Source: Fusobacteria bacterium ZRK30 (GTDB lineage: Bacteria; Fusobacteriota; Fusobacteriia; Fusobacteriales; Fusobacteriaceae). From it: DNA of 64,000 nt. The position numbers and the translations under genes were made by a program. Below, piece by piece: positions 44,890-52,742 of the stretch. The stretch is from assembly GCA_024628785.1 (NCBI GenBank), contig CP102405.1, forward strand, positions 992,001 to 1,056,000. Reading direction: 5' to 3'. Below the pieces are notes generated by a model. That model made no database searches. It saw only the letters and a program-made list of their open reading frames with translations, and was not told the origin of the DNA. Numbering within the stretch: the first letter of the stretch is position 1; every line of letters begins with the position of its first letter.

Positions 44890-45483
44890 CTACTGTTCTT
44901 TTCTATCGTTTAATGCTCTGTTGATAGTAGCAATATCGGAAAATTCAATATTTCCACCCATAGGAATTCCACTGGCGATCTTAGAGATCTTTACACCAAA
45001 TGGTTTGAGTAATTTCATAAGATACATGGCTGTAGTTTCCCCTTCTAAATCAGGATTAAGAGCCAGAATAATCTCGTTTATTTCTTCAGCAGCTACCCTG
45101 GTTAAAAGTGATTTGATATTTAATTTATCCGGGGTTATCCCGCTGAGGGGAGCGATCTTTCCGTTTAAAACATGGTATTTACCGTTATATGACTTTGATT
45201 TTTCCAGGGCGATAATGTCTCTATTATCTTCTACAACACAGATGACAGAACTATCTCTAGTTTCATTATCACATATATCACAGATAGGAGATTCACTTAA
45301 GTTACCGCAGACTGTACATTTTTCAGTATTCTCCTTTACCTCGTAGACAGCTTTTATAAATTCCTCTATCTCATTTTTTTCCATCTCCAGGATATGAAAT
45401 GCCAACCTGCTGGCAGATTTTTTCCCGATTCCCGGGAATCTATAAAAATAATCTGTTAATTTTTCTATACTTTTTGTTGCCAA
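44890..45483 (-). CDS. recR: Recombination mediator protein RecR
   Basis: The chosen TTG start at 45483 follows AGAGGTG and gives 198 residues, the standard RecR length; a longer ATG start would add 22 residues with no family match. LTDYFYRFPGIGKKSASRLAFHIL (helix-hairpin-helix), the zinc finger CTVCGNLSESPICDIC near residues 55-70, and the Toprim segment VICVVEDNRDIIALEKSKSYNGKYHVLNG are all intact. RecR works with RecO (and RecF) to load RecA on SSB-coated gaps. No dnaX or YbaB gene, its common neighbours, is beside it. Confidence 0.95.
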   Translation of the reverse strand: MATKSIEKLTDYFYRFPGIGKKSASRLAFHILEMEKNEIEEFIKAVYEVKENTEKCTVCGNLSESPICDICDNETRDSSVICVVEDNRDIIALEKSKSYNGKYHVLNGKIAPLSGITPDKLNIKSLLTRVAAEEINEIILALNPDLEGETTAMYLMKLLKPFGVKISKIASGIPMGGNIEFSDIATINRALNDRKEQ

Positions 45484-45765
45484 ATTTTTCACCTCTTTGA
45501 ATTTAAATATTATATCTATTATTATAACATTTAAAACAATAAACTTCATCCTAAAGAAAAGAGGAGATGTTGATATTTTTTGATATATATATGTATATAT
45601 ATTTTTTTATTCTAACAATTGGTGGAGATAAAACCTGTAAATTAAGGTTAAAAGCCTTTACTAATCCTGGGATTCATTAGGTTAGAATATGTTTAAATCC
45701 CTCAATTATAAGGAGGGGAATTATCTAAAATCAAAACAAATAAGTTAATGGGAGGAGGAGTTATT

Positions 45766-46803
45766 TTGAAAAAAAATTTAATGTTATTAGGGGTAGTTGC
45801 CGTAATCCTTTCTTTAGTAGTGCATGTGTTTTTTTATGAAAAGGATTATAGTGGAACATATAAGGGAGTATACTGGAAGGGACACTCTAAAGGTGTGGCC
45901 TTGGAGGATGCTAAACAGAAGATCGAAACGGTTTTAACATTGGAGAAAGATGGAACAATTTCAGATGCCAGGATCGATTTTTTAGTCTTTAAAAATGGTG
46001 AGTGGATAGCCAGGAATAATCCTGAAGCCGAAGTATCTGTTGATTTTTCTGTAGACCCTGTGGCAGCTATTCCAGGATCAAACTACAAAAAAGGAATATC
46101 TATGTTTGATATAACAACTAATGATCTGATGGGATTTTATGCTGTAGCAGTAGATGATGATGGTAGTGTGGCTCTTGTAATATTAGATCCTGTTACCCGT
46201 TATCAGATGGAAGCTAAATTTAAGCCTGGTTTTGATTTTAATTCCAAGTTTAAAGATATAGTTATTAACAGAGAGTTGATTCCCACTGTAAGAGCTTCTA
46301 AAAGCGGACTTTTAAAACCTGAAAACTGGTCTGAACTGGAGGGGAAAAATTTATACGGGATCCATTTTTACGATAATGTAATTAAAGATCGTGGTGTTTT
46401 AGAGGGAACGGATGAAAATTCGACAATTCTTGAGATACTTAGTGCTCTAGGTGTAAAGTTTGAAAATGAAATCCCAGAGAAGATGGGATTAAAATATGGT
46501 TTCCATTCCAATGGTGGATGGCAGGGGAATTATAGTGCCATTGAAAATTATCTTGTCGGTAAAAATGCAAATCAAATCAAATCATTGATCGATTGGTCTC
46601 CTAAGAGGTATTCTGAAAGTATAGATGAAAATAATTATTTTGGGATAGATATACCTGCTGGTGCAACTAAAACCATTCAAGATTCATATGAAGGGATAGC
46701 AGGATCTACAGTGCGAATGTCAAGGGAGAACACTTCCTATATGGCTGCTTTGGTAGAAGCTGGCATTCTAGATGAAGAAGATGTAATTAAAGGGCGTTTT
46801 TAA
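45766..46803 (+). CDS. Predicted exported/membrane-anchored protein of unknown function
   Basis: About 345 residues from TTG 45766, which has GGGAGGAGGAG upstream. The N-terminus (KKNLMLLGVVAVILSLVVHVFF) is an uncleaved signal anchor. The body is all-beta to mixed (YSGTYKGVYWKGHSKGVALE, KIETVLTLEKDGTISDARIDF) and vaguely like FMN-binding-type envelope domains, but the match is not reliable. FHSNGGWQGNYSAIENYLVG near residue 240 is a distinctive glycine/aromatic segment. It is probably periplasmic. No operon partner is adjacent. Confidence 0.6.
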   Translation: MKKNLMLLGVVAVILSLVVHVFFYEKDYSGTYKGVYWKGHSKGVALEDAKQKIETVLTLEKDGTISDARIDFLVFKNGEWIARNNPEAEVSVDFSVDPVAAIPGSNYKKGISMFDITTNDLMGFYAVAVDDDGSVALVILDPVTRYQMEAKFKPGFDFNSKFKDIVINRELIPTVRASKSGLLKPENWSELEGKNLYGIHFYDNVIKDRGVLEGTDENSTILEILSALGVKFENEIPEKMGLKYGFHSNGGWQGNYSAIENYLVGKNANQIKSLIDWSPKRYSESIDENNYFGIDIPAGATKTIQDSYEGIAGSTVRMSRENTSYMAALVEAGILDEEDVIKGRF

Positions 46804-46955
46804 AAAAATATTTTTTAGAATAATATTTATGCGACTTGATCTCTTTTAAAAGTCTTAAGGTTAAAACTATTTAAAAAGGGCGAAAAAAATGATGTTTCAA
46901 AGAGAAATAATATTAAAATAAAATAAAAGAACCTAGTGTAAAGGGGGAAATTATT

Positions 46956-47239
46956 ATGTCTGAAAAGGAACTGAGAAATAAGGTTATTGAACTCTTCTAA
47001 AAGACATCTTTCTTTGGAGGAATAGAAGGAGAAGATACAGATATTGTTTTAGCAGTGATCCCCAAGACGACCTTCTCCCTTTTGGAAAATCAAAAACCCG
47101 AACTCTATGGAAAGTTAATACTCAAAATGTGGAAAGATGCCTCAAATTGCTAAAAGAGATAAAAGTTGGCTATAAAGGAAAAAAATGTGAAGAGCTATTA
47201 TATTCATTAAGTAATATTGAAAAGGTATTAAACAATTAA
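46956..47239 (+). pseudogene. Decayed small gene
   Basis: ATG 46956 with ribosome site AAAGGGGG starts MSEKELRNKVIELF and is stopped after 14 codons by TAA (46998-47000). The same frame continues KTSFFGGIEGEDTDIV...LLENQKPELYGK. A one-base shift near 47120 then leads into VNTQNVERCLKLLKEI...EELLYSLSNIEKVLNN, ending at TAA 47239. Two lesions in a roughly 95-codon gene, with ribosome site and terminator retained, indicate recent inactivation. The family is not recognised. Confidence 0.65.
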
Positions 47240-47262
47240 AAAGAGGGAAACCTCTTTTTTTT
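47238..47262 (+). terminator. Terminator of the decayed gene
   Basis: AAAAGAGG-gaaa-CCTCTTTT followed by T. Confidence 0.75.
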
Positions 47263-47353
47263 ATGTACAAGAACAATATTTAATTGTTCTTATTATTGCC
47301 TTAATATTTTGATATTATTAAATAAACCAATAGGAAGAAAATCTCTTTTCAAT

Positions 47354-47382
47354 AAAAAAATGAAGGTTTCCCTTCATTTTTA
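47354..47382 (-). terminator. Terminator of the 103-residue gene
   Basis: AAAAATGAAGG-ttt-CCTTCATTTTT; on the minus strand it follows the stop codon at 47395 and ends in a T-run. Confidence 0.75.
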
Positions 47383-47394
47383 TATAACTGTTAT

Positions 47395-47706
47395 TTAGTT
47401 ATTTTCATTCATTTGGTTAGCCTGCATCAATTCCTTGATACTTTTATTAAGGTCTCTTCTTTCCTTTGAATATTCAGCAGTTCTAATGATGAAATCATCG
47501 ATTCTATCCTCATAGTCACTCTTCATACCTTGAATGATATCCTTTATCTCAGATGTAGTCATATTATCCTTGATATATGATGATAAGTTGTCTAATAATT
47601 CAACTCTTTTTCTGTTATCTCTTATTTTTTTCTCAACATCAGTTACTTCTCTTTTGATTTTATTTTTTCTTCTCATATTTCTTACGATTTCTAAAGCGTT
47701 ATCCAT
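47395..47706 (-). CDS. Hypothetical coiled-coil protein, 103 residues
   Basis: Not recognised. Almost wholly helical and very charged, with heptad-like patterns ([31 protein letters not shown] and [18 protein letters not shown]). No signal peptide or membrane segment. GGAGGGAC precedes the ATG at 47706. A structural or binding role is possible, but nothing in the context shows which. Confidence 0.65.
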   Translation of the reverse strand: MDNALEIVRNMRRKNKIKREVTDVEKKIRDNRKRVELLDNLSSYIKDNMTTSEIKDIIQGMKSDYEDRIDDFIIRTAEYSKERRDLNKSIKELMQANQMNENN

Positions 47707-47899
47707 AATTTGTCCCTCCTATAAATTAATTGACTGTTACTACACCAATAGTATAACATATCATCTGTAAATATTTAAATAGATAGTGGATTAAATTATG
47801 TTCATTAAAACTTGATTTTGTAATTTTATTTCAAAAAAAAATAAAATTTTGCACAAATTTCAATAATGCTTTATAATTTGTAAAGGGGGTTGAATAAAA

Positions 47900-48757
47900 A
47901 TGGATTGTATAACAAAATTAAAGGAAATGAAAGAGGTATTTACAAAGACAGAAAAAAAGATAGCTCAATATATTTTAGGGAATTTAGAAAACATAAAGGG
48001 GATGAGAGCCAAGGAATTAGGAGAATTAATAGGTATAAGCCAACCCAGCATAATTAGGTTTGCCAAAAAATTGGGATATAAGGGGTTTCCGGAATTTAAG
48101 ATAGCTCTAAGTGAAGCAATAATAAGAAAAAAATCAAAAAAAACTAAGATAGTACACGACCAGATTTCAATGGATGACATAAGTTCGGAAGTTATAAAAA
48201 AAGTGGCCTATCAAAATATTGAAGCCATAAGAAATACTACTTCTATTGTGGATGTTTCAGATATGGAAGAAACTGTAGATGCCATATGTAAGGCTAGGAA
48301 TATCTATATTTTAGGAGCTGGATTTTCAGGTCTGGTGGCCAAGAATTTGATGTATAAACTGTTGGAGATAAATCTAAGTGCCAGTTATCTGGATGATACC
48401 CATGTACAGTTGACCAGTATGAACAATACCACTCCTGAGGATTTGGTCTTTGCTATATCCCACAGCGGCCAGACATATGAGATAATTAAGTCTGTAGAGA
48501 TAGCGAAAAAAAATGGGGCAAAGGTAATTACCCTGACCAAGGTAGTGGAAAATCCACTGAGTAAGTTGGCAGATATAGCCATTAAAACTGTAGCTGAAAA
48601 TGTTAATTTCAGGCTGACTGCGATTTCCTCTACAATAACTCAGCTGACTGTGATAGATGCAATTTTTATCCTCCTCAGTAAGATTAACTATGAAAAAAAC
48701 TTGAGTTTAGCCAAGAAAAATACAAAGACAGTGAAGATATTGAAGGTAAAGAAGTAG
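47900..48757 (+). CDS. MurR/RpiR-family transcriptional regulator (second)
   Basis: A 285-residue regulator with N-terminal HTH_6 (KIAQYILGNLENIKGMRAKELGELIGISQPSIIRFAKKLGYKGF) and a SIS domain at about residues 125-260 (NIYILGAGFSGLVAKNLMYKLLE, VFAISHSGQTYEIIKSVEIAKKNGAKVITLT). It is a paralogue of the gene at 22288. Phosphosugar ligand expected; no sugar genes nearby. Monocistronic, with its own terminator. Confidence 0.9.
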   Translation: MDCITKLKEMKEVFTKTEKKIAQYILGNLENIKGMRAKELGELIGISQPSIIRFAKKLGYKGFPEFKIALSEAIIRKKSKKTKIVHDQISMDDISSEVIKKVAYQNIEAIRNTTSIVDVSDMEETVDAICKARNIYILGAGFSGLVAKNLMYKLLEINLSASYLDDTHVQLTSMNNTTPEDLVFAISHSGQTYEIIKSVEIAKKNGAKVITLTKVVENPLSKLADIAIKTVAENVNFRLTAISSTITQLTVIDAIFILLSKINYEKNLSLAKKNTKTVKILKVKK

Positions 48758-48789
48758 AAAAAGTCATCTAAAATTTAGATGACTTTTTC
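48757..48789 (+). terminator. Terminator of the RpiR gene
   Basis: AAAAAGTCATCTAAA and TTTAGATGACTTTTT form a perfect stem. Repeat copy C begins directly after it. Confidence 0.92.
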
Positions 48790-48904
48790 TATTTTAGGAA
48801 ATTATTTGTAAAGCTGGATCTGTAATCTAAAACTTATGAAATAAATGAAAGACTATAACAATCTAAATTATGCCTGTCTGGATGCAACGTCACGTTGCTT
48901 TTTT
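48790..48904 (+). repeat. Intergenic repeat, copy C (runs into the desaturase gene)
   Basis: Blocks TATTTTAGGAAATTAT, CTTATGAAATAAA, CTAAATTATGCCTG and the hairpin GCAACGTCACGTTGC (48884-48898) followed by T match copies A and B in order. The 3' part, 48868-48904, is coding on the minus strand. Confidence 0.8.
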
Positions 48905-49776
48905 AATCTGGCATTAATTCTTTTGATCTTCTCTAAATACTTTAAAATATTTTTCTGAGCTTCCTTTCCTTCTGAAGTAGTTGGCTCTAATTTAGCAATT
49001 TTCCACCTTTTAATAAGAACTTCTAAAACCTGGTTTACATATTCATCCGGGCCATATCCGGCTTTTTGAATGACCTTCATCCTATCATCAAAATCACTCA
49101 AAGATCCTCCGGGCATTTTGAAGTTTTTGATTACAGGCCAGACATGTGTTATTAAATTAGGATTCAGCTCCAGGTGTGCATCAACTATCTGGTTGTAGAA
49201 AGCATAGTGAGATGATTCATCCTTGGCTATTCTAAGGAGTAAATCGCTCAGTCCAGAGTCATATTGTTGTGCATACTTAGCTATATTTCTATAAAATACA
49301 ACTGTTCCCAATTCCTGTAACGAAGTGTATACCATAGATGCCAGAGGTTCCGACAAGATAGAGTCCCATCCGGTAGTAAGGATCTCTTTTTTTACTTTGG
49401 TAAGCTCCTTAGGGTCAGCGTTTCTGGTCAAGATTAAGTAAGTTTCCAAAGCTGCGGCATGCTGGTCTTCCTCACTTACCCAAGTATGTACAAAATTTTG
49501 CAGGGGCTCTAAACTATCTGTAAACATATTATTTAAAAAAGTAGTATACCAGGGAAGATTTAATTCTGTCAGCATAGAAGTTTCTATTGCTGTGATCAAC
49601 TCCTGAGGCAATGTATTTTGTGACTTATCATAGGGCAGGGTAGAAAAAGACTGCCCCCTATCCCAAGGCATATATTCATAAAAATTCCATTCCATTGATT
49701 CACTTTGTTTTTGGTGTCTTAAATATAAATTCATTATTTTTTCTTCTAAATCTATTTGATTTTTAATTGTATTCAT
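48868..49776 (-). CDS. Soluble (plant-type) acyl-ACP desaturase
   Basis: 302 residues from ATG 49776, which follows GGAGG; an ATG four codons upstream overlaps the ribosome site. The ferritin-like four-helix diiron fold is shown by TWVSEEDQHAAALETYL (EExxH) near residue 105 and RIAKDESSHYAFYNQIV (DExxH) near 192, with MEWNFYEYMPWDRG near the N-terminus. Such enzymes insert a double bond in acyl-ACP using O2 and reduced ferredoxin in the cytoplasm. The last 12 codons (QRDVASRQA end) are supplied by repeat copy C. An oxygen-dependent enzyme beside PFOR-type metabolism is unexpected and suggests transfer or use under low oxygen. Confidence 0.9.
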   Translation of the reverse strand: MNTIKNQIDLEEKIMNLYLRHQKQSESMEWNFYEYMPWDRGQSFSTLPYDKSQNTLPQELITAIETSMLTELNLPWYTTFLNNMFTDSLEPLQNFVHTWVSEEDQHAAALETYLILTRNADPKELTKVKKEILTTGWDSILSEPLASMVYTSLQELGTVVFYRNIAKYAQQYDSGLSDLLLRIAKDESSHYAFYNQIVDAHLELNPNLITHVWPVIKNFKMPGGSLSDFDDRMKVIQKAGYGPDEYVNQVLEVLIKRWKIAKLEPTTSEGKEAQKNILKYLEKIKRINARLKKQRDVASRQA

Positions 49777-49819
49777 CGTTACCTCCATATTATTAACATC
49801 GATATTTTTCTATAAACAA

Positions 49820-49848
49820 AGTTTACTAAACAAGTAAAGAAATGTCAA
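49820..49848 (-). promoter_or_regulatory. Desaturase promoter with palindromic operator
   Basis: On the minus strand: -35 TTGACA (49848-49843), 17-base spacer, -10 TAAACT (49825-49820). The perfect palindrome TTTACT-tgttt-AGTAAA (49838-49822) covers the spacer and part of the -10, a typical repressor site. TetR-type fatty-acid regulators bind sites of this kind (inference). Confidence 0.65.
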
Positions 49849-50161
49849 CAAAAATATAATAACACCTGAAATTTTATTTTTCTAAGGTGATTGCTTAGAA
49901 TATTTGGTGAGTTCAATCCTTTTAATACCAAAAGCCTATAATATTCTTGAGTTAGATAAAATTTCCTGCACGGGATTTCTTTGTTCTCATAGTTTGATAC
50001 CTTTAATCAAATTAATTTTTAAAAAGTATCCATAGAGTTGTCACAACTTTAAACTTTATATTCATAATTGTGAGCAATAAGGTCCTGATAAACTTTTTGC
50101 AACACTCTTACTAATAGTGTAAAATGAACTTATATAAATATATTAATATAAAGGAGGAGTT
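49849..50161. other. Intergenic region between desaturase and lytS, no gene seen
   Basis: About 310 bases of AT-rich DNA without a supported open frame. AAAGGAGGAG directly before 50162 is the lytS ribosome site. No strong terminator or repeat was recognised. Confidence 0.4.
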
Positions 50162-51835
50162 ATGTTCGGGCTTGTTGGAAATCTAATAAATAGTTTGGGT
50201 TATATCATAACGATAGCATTTTTCCTATCGAGGGCTAGGGGATTCAAACGATTAATAAAAAAAGAAAAATATACAAAACTAGATATGGTATTATTATCTC
50301 TAATATTTTCTGTACTTGCTATAGGTGGAACCTATATGGGAACAGATTATAATGGTGCCATAGCCAATACTAGAAATATCAGTGTAGTTGTAGCAGCGAT
50401 TATAGGGGGACCTATGATCGGACTTATCACAGGATTAACTGCAGGGATCCACAGGATCATGATAGATCCCTATGGAATAACGGCAATTCCCTGTGGCATA
50501 GCCACTTTTTTAGGGGGCTGGGGACTGGGATACTTAAATAAACTCAATGTAAAAAATAAATATATATTGGGGTTTATAGGTGGAATTATTATTGAAAATA
50601 TCAGTATGGGATTGATATTACTCATGTCAAAACCATTTTATCTGGCTTTAAATATAGTAGAAACTATATATTTTCCTATGGTTTTAGTAAATGCTTTGGG
50701 AGTAGCCATCGTAATATTAATAACAGAAAATATGATGCTGGAAGAAGACAGGGTAGCAGGGGAAGAGGCTAGGTTAGTTTTGGAGATAGCTAATAAAACA
50801 TTGCCATATTTTAGAGATGTAAATAATGATTCGTTAAAAAATGTATGCAGGACTATACTGGAATCTTTAGGTGCTAAAATAGTGGTATTTACCGATATGG
50901 AAGATATAATTTCATATTGTGCCCAGGATGAGAAATATGAAATAACGCATACAAAGATTCGAGGGAATGTCACAAAGGAAGTGCTTAGAACAGGGAAGTT
51001 TAGAATGGTTAACAAGGATGACGAGGAAGAGAGAAAATTAGATTGTATCTCTGAGGATATTATTTCATTTATAATAGTACCACTCAAATCAGGAACTGAA
51101 GTAACTGGGGCATTAAAAGTTTATTTTTCGGAAAACTCTTATATATCGGAAAGAAATAAAAACCTAGTTCTGGGATTATCTGAGCTTATATCGACCCAGC
51201 TGGAGATAAGCAGGATAAAAAAGCTGGAGGAGATGGCCAGAGATGCAGAGATAAAAGCGTTACAAACTCAAATCAATCCGCATTTTTTATTCAATGCACT
51301 AAATACAATAACCTCTTTTGTGAGAATAGACCCTATTCAGGCCAGGAGTACAATTATTGATCTGGCGACCTATCTCAGATACAATTTGGACAATGGAAAT
51401 AAACCTGTGGATATAGTTATGGAATTAGAGCAGGTAAAAGCCTATGTGAATATAGAAAAAGCAAGATTTTATGATAAAATAAATATGCACTATGAGATAG
51501 ATGAAGATGTTAAACTGGTAAAGATACCAAGTTTGACAATTCAGCCCCTGGTAGAAAATGCAATACAGCACGGGCTTTTAAATGGAACAGGGGGAAAGGA
51601 TATCTACCTCAAAATATACAGAGTAGATAAAAATAAAATACGTGTGATCATAGAAAATAATGGTAGGAGTATAGACCAGGAAGTGATCGATAAAATATAT
51701 AGCGATAGCATTGAAAGCAGTAAGATAGGTCTTTATAATGTACATCGAAGGATAAAATTGATCTATGGAAAGGGATTGGATATAGAAAAATTAGAGGAGG
51801 GAACAAGGATAACTTTTGATATCAGGGGGGAATAA
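50162..51835 (+). CDS. LytS/BtsS-type sensor histidine kinase
   Basis: A 557-residue membrane kinase. Residues 1-190 hold the 5TMR-LYT membrane domain (NLINSLGYIITIAFFLSRARGF, GGTYMGTDYNGAIANTRNISVVVAAIIGG, GLTAGIHRIMIDPYGITAIPCGIATFLGG). A GAF-like domain follows at about 225-350, then a His_kinase domain with LQTQINPHFLFNALNTITSF near 375 (phospho-His in the PHFLFN motif) and an HATPase with PLVENAIQHGLLNGTGG. Relatives BtsS and YpdA sense pyruvate. It overlaps the response-regulator gene by one base. Confidence 0.94.
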   Translation: MFGLVGNLINSLGYIITIAFFLSRARGFKRLIKKEKYTKLDMVLLSLIFSVLAIGGTYMGTDYNGAIANTRNISVVVAAIIGGPMIGLITGLTAGIHRIMIDPYGITAIPCGIATFLGGWGLGYLNKLNVKNKYILGFIGGIIIENISMGLILLMSKPFYLALNIVETIYFPMVLVNALGVAIVILITENMMLEEDRVAGEEARLVLEIANKTLPYFRDVNNDSLKNVCRTILESLGAKIVVFTDMEDIISYCAQDEKYEITHTKIRGNVTKEVLRTGKFRMVNKDDEEERKLDCISEDIISFIIVPLKSGTEVTGALKVYFSENSYISERNKNLVLGLSELISTQLEISRIKKLEEMARDAEIKALQTQINPHFLFNALNTITSFVRIDPIQARSTIIDLATYLRYNLDNGNKPVDIVMELEQVKAYVNIEKARFYDKINMHYEIDEDVKLVKIPSLTIQPLVENAIQHGLLNGTGGKDIYLKIYRVDKNKIRVIIENNGRSIDQEVIDKIYSDSIESSKIGLYNVHRRIKLIYGKGLDIEKLEEGTRITFDIRGE

Positions 51836-52551
51836 TGAAGTGTATAATAATTGATGATGAATATCCGGCAAGGATGGAGCTACGATATTTTATAGAAAAA
51901 TATGAAGAGTTAGAGATTGTAGGAGAGTTTGAAGATTCTATGTCAGCGCTTAATTTTTTTGAAAAAAATAGTGTGGATATAATCTTTTTAGATATAAATA
52001 TGCCAAATATGAATGGGATGGTCTTAGCTAAATTAATATCGAAATTTGAAATAAAACCACAGATTATATTTATCACTGCATATGGTGAATATGCAGTGGA
52101 TGCTTTCAGTATAAAAGCTTTTGACTATATATTAAAACCATATTCTGAGGAGAGGATAATAAAAACCTTAGATAGTTTAATAGAAAAAAACATAGAAGAA
52201 AAACCTAAGGAAGAGAAGAGTATCAACAGACTGACTTTGTGGAAGGGGGAAAAGATGTATGTTTTATCACTGGATGAAATCTATATTTTTGAAGCCTGTG
52301 AAAGGGAAACTAAGGTATATGCCAAGGGTGAAATATATTTTTCCAAACAGAAAATATCTGATTTGGAGGGAGAGCTGCCAAATATATTTTTCAGAACCCA
52401 CAGATCATATATAGTGAATATAAATAAGATAAAAGAAATAATACCCTGGTTTAACAGTACGTATAACCTAAAGATAGAGGATTTGGATGTAGAAGTTCCT
52501 GTGAGCCGGAATAAGATAAAAGAATTTCGAACTTTATTGAATATAAAATAG
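51835..52551 (+). CDS. LytTR-family response regulator (LytR/BtsR/YpdB-type)
   Basis: A 238-residue regulator. The receiver domain has IIDDEYPARMEL near residue 4 and the phospho-acceptor Asp in DIIFLDINMPNMNGM near 54, with the conserved Lys in DYILKPYSEERI near 103. The LytTR DNA-binding domain covers about 135-238 (IFFRTHRSYIVNINKIKEIIPWFNSTYNLKIED). It is paired with the upstream kinase through a one-base overlap and lies before cstA, whose promoter region holds fitting repeats. Confidence 0.95.
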   Translation: MKCIIIDDEYPARMELRYFIEKYEELEIVGEFEDSMSALNFFEKNSVDIIFLDINMPNMNGMVLAKLISKFEIKPQIIFITAYGEYAVDAFSIKAFDYILKPYSEERIIKTLDSLIEKNIEEKPKEEKSINRLTLWKGEKMYVLSLDEIYIFEACERETKVYAKGEIYFSKQKISDLEGELPNIFFRTHRSYIVNINKIKEIIPWFNSTYNLKIEDLDVEVPVSRNKIKEFRTLLNIK

Positions 52552-52563
52552 AAAATAAAACTA

Positions 52564-52609
52564 AAAGTTCCAAAATAGAACTAGATGGCTTAATAAAGAT
52601 CGGAACTTT
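52564..52609 (+). promoter_or_regulatory. Inverted repeats after lytR
   Basis: AAAGTTCC (52564-52571), GAACT (52578-52582) and GGAACTTT (52602-52609) form overlapping inverted repeats. They could make a weak stem ending the lytSR message or be a protein site; no T-tract follows, so they are not called a terminator. Confidence 0.35.
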
Positions 52610-52613
52610 AAAA

Positions 52614-52691
52614 TGCATTTCATGACGAATATTTGTATTTAATGTTTGGAATTTTGTATTTTATCTCCAAATTACACCTTGAATCTATAAT
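52614..52691 (+). promoter_or_regulatory. cstA promoter with three LytTR-type direct repeats
   Basis: TGCATTTCAT (52614-52623), TGTATTTAAT (52634-52643) and TGTATTTTAT (52655-52664) repeat with 20-21-base spacing. The -10 TATAAT follows at 52686-52691, with no good -35, as expected for an activator-dependent promoter. The first box differs in one base from the published YpdB half-site GGCATTTCAT (recalled from literature). Confidence 0.65.
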
Positions 52692-52742
52692 AGATGTATA
52701 ATAATCATATCAAATATATTAAATTTATTTTAGGAGGACGAT

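Noticed and set aside
44921-45346. 141-codon plus-strand frame opposite recR
   Set aside because: It is the shadow of recR and has no ribosome site or family resemblance.
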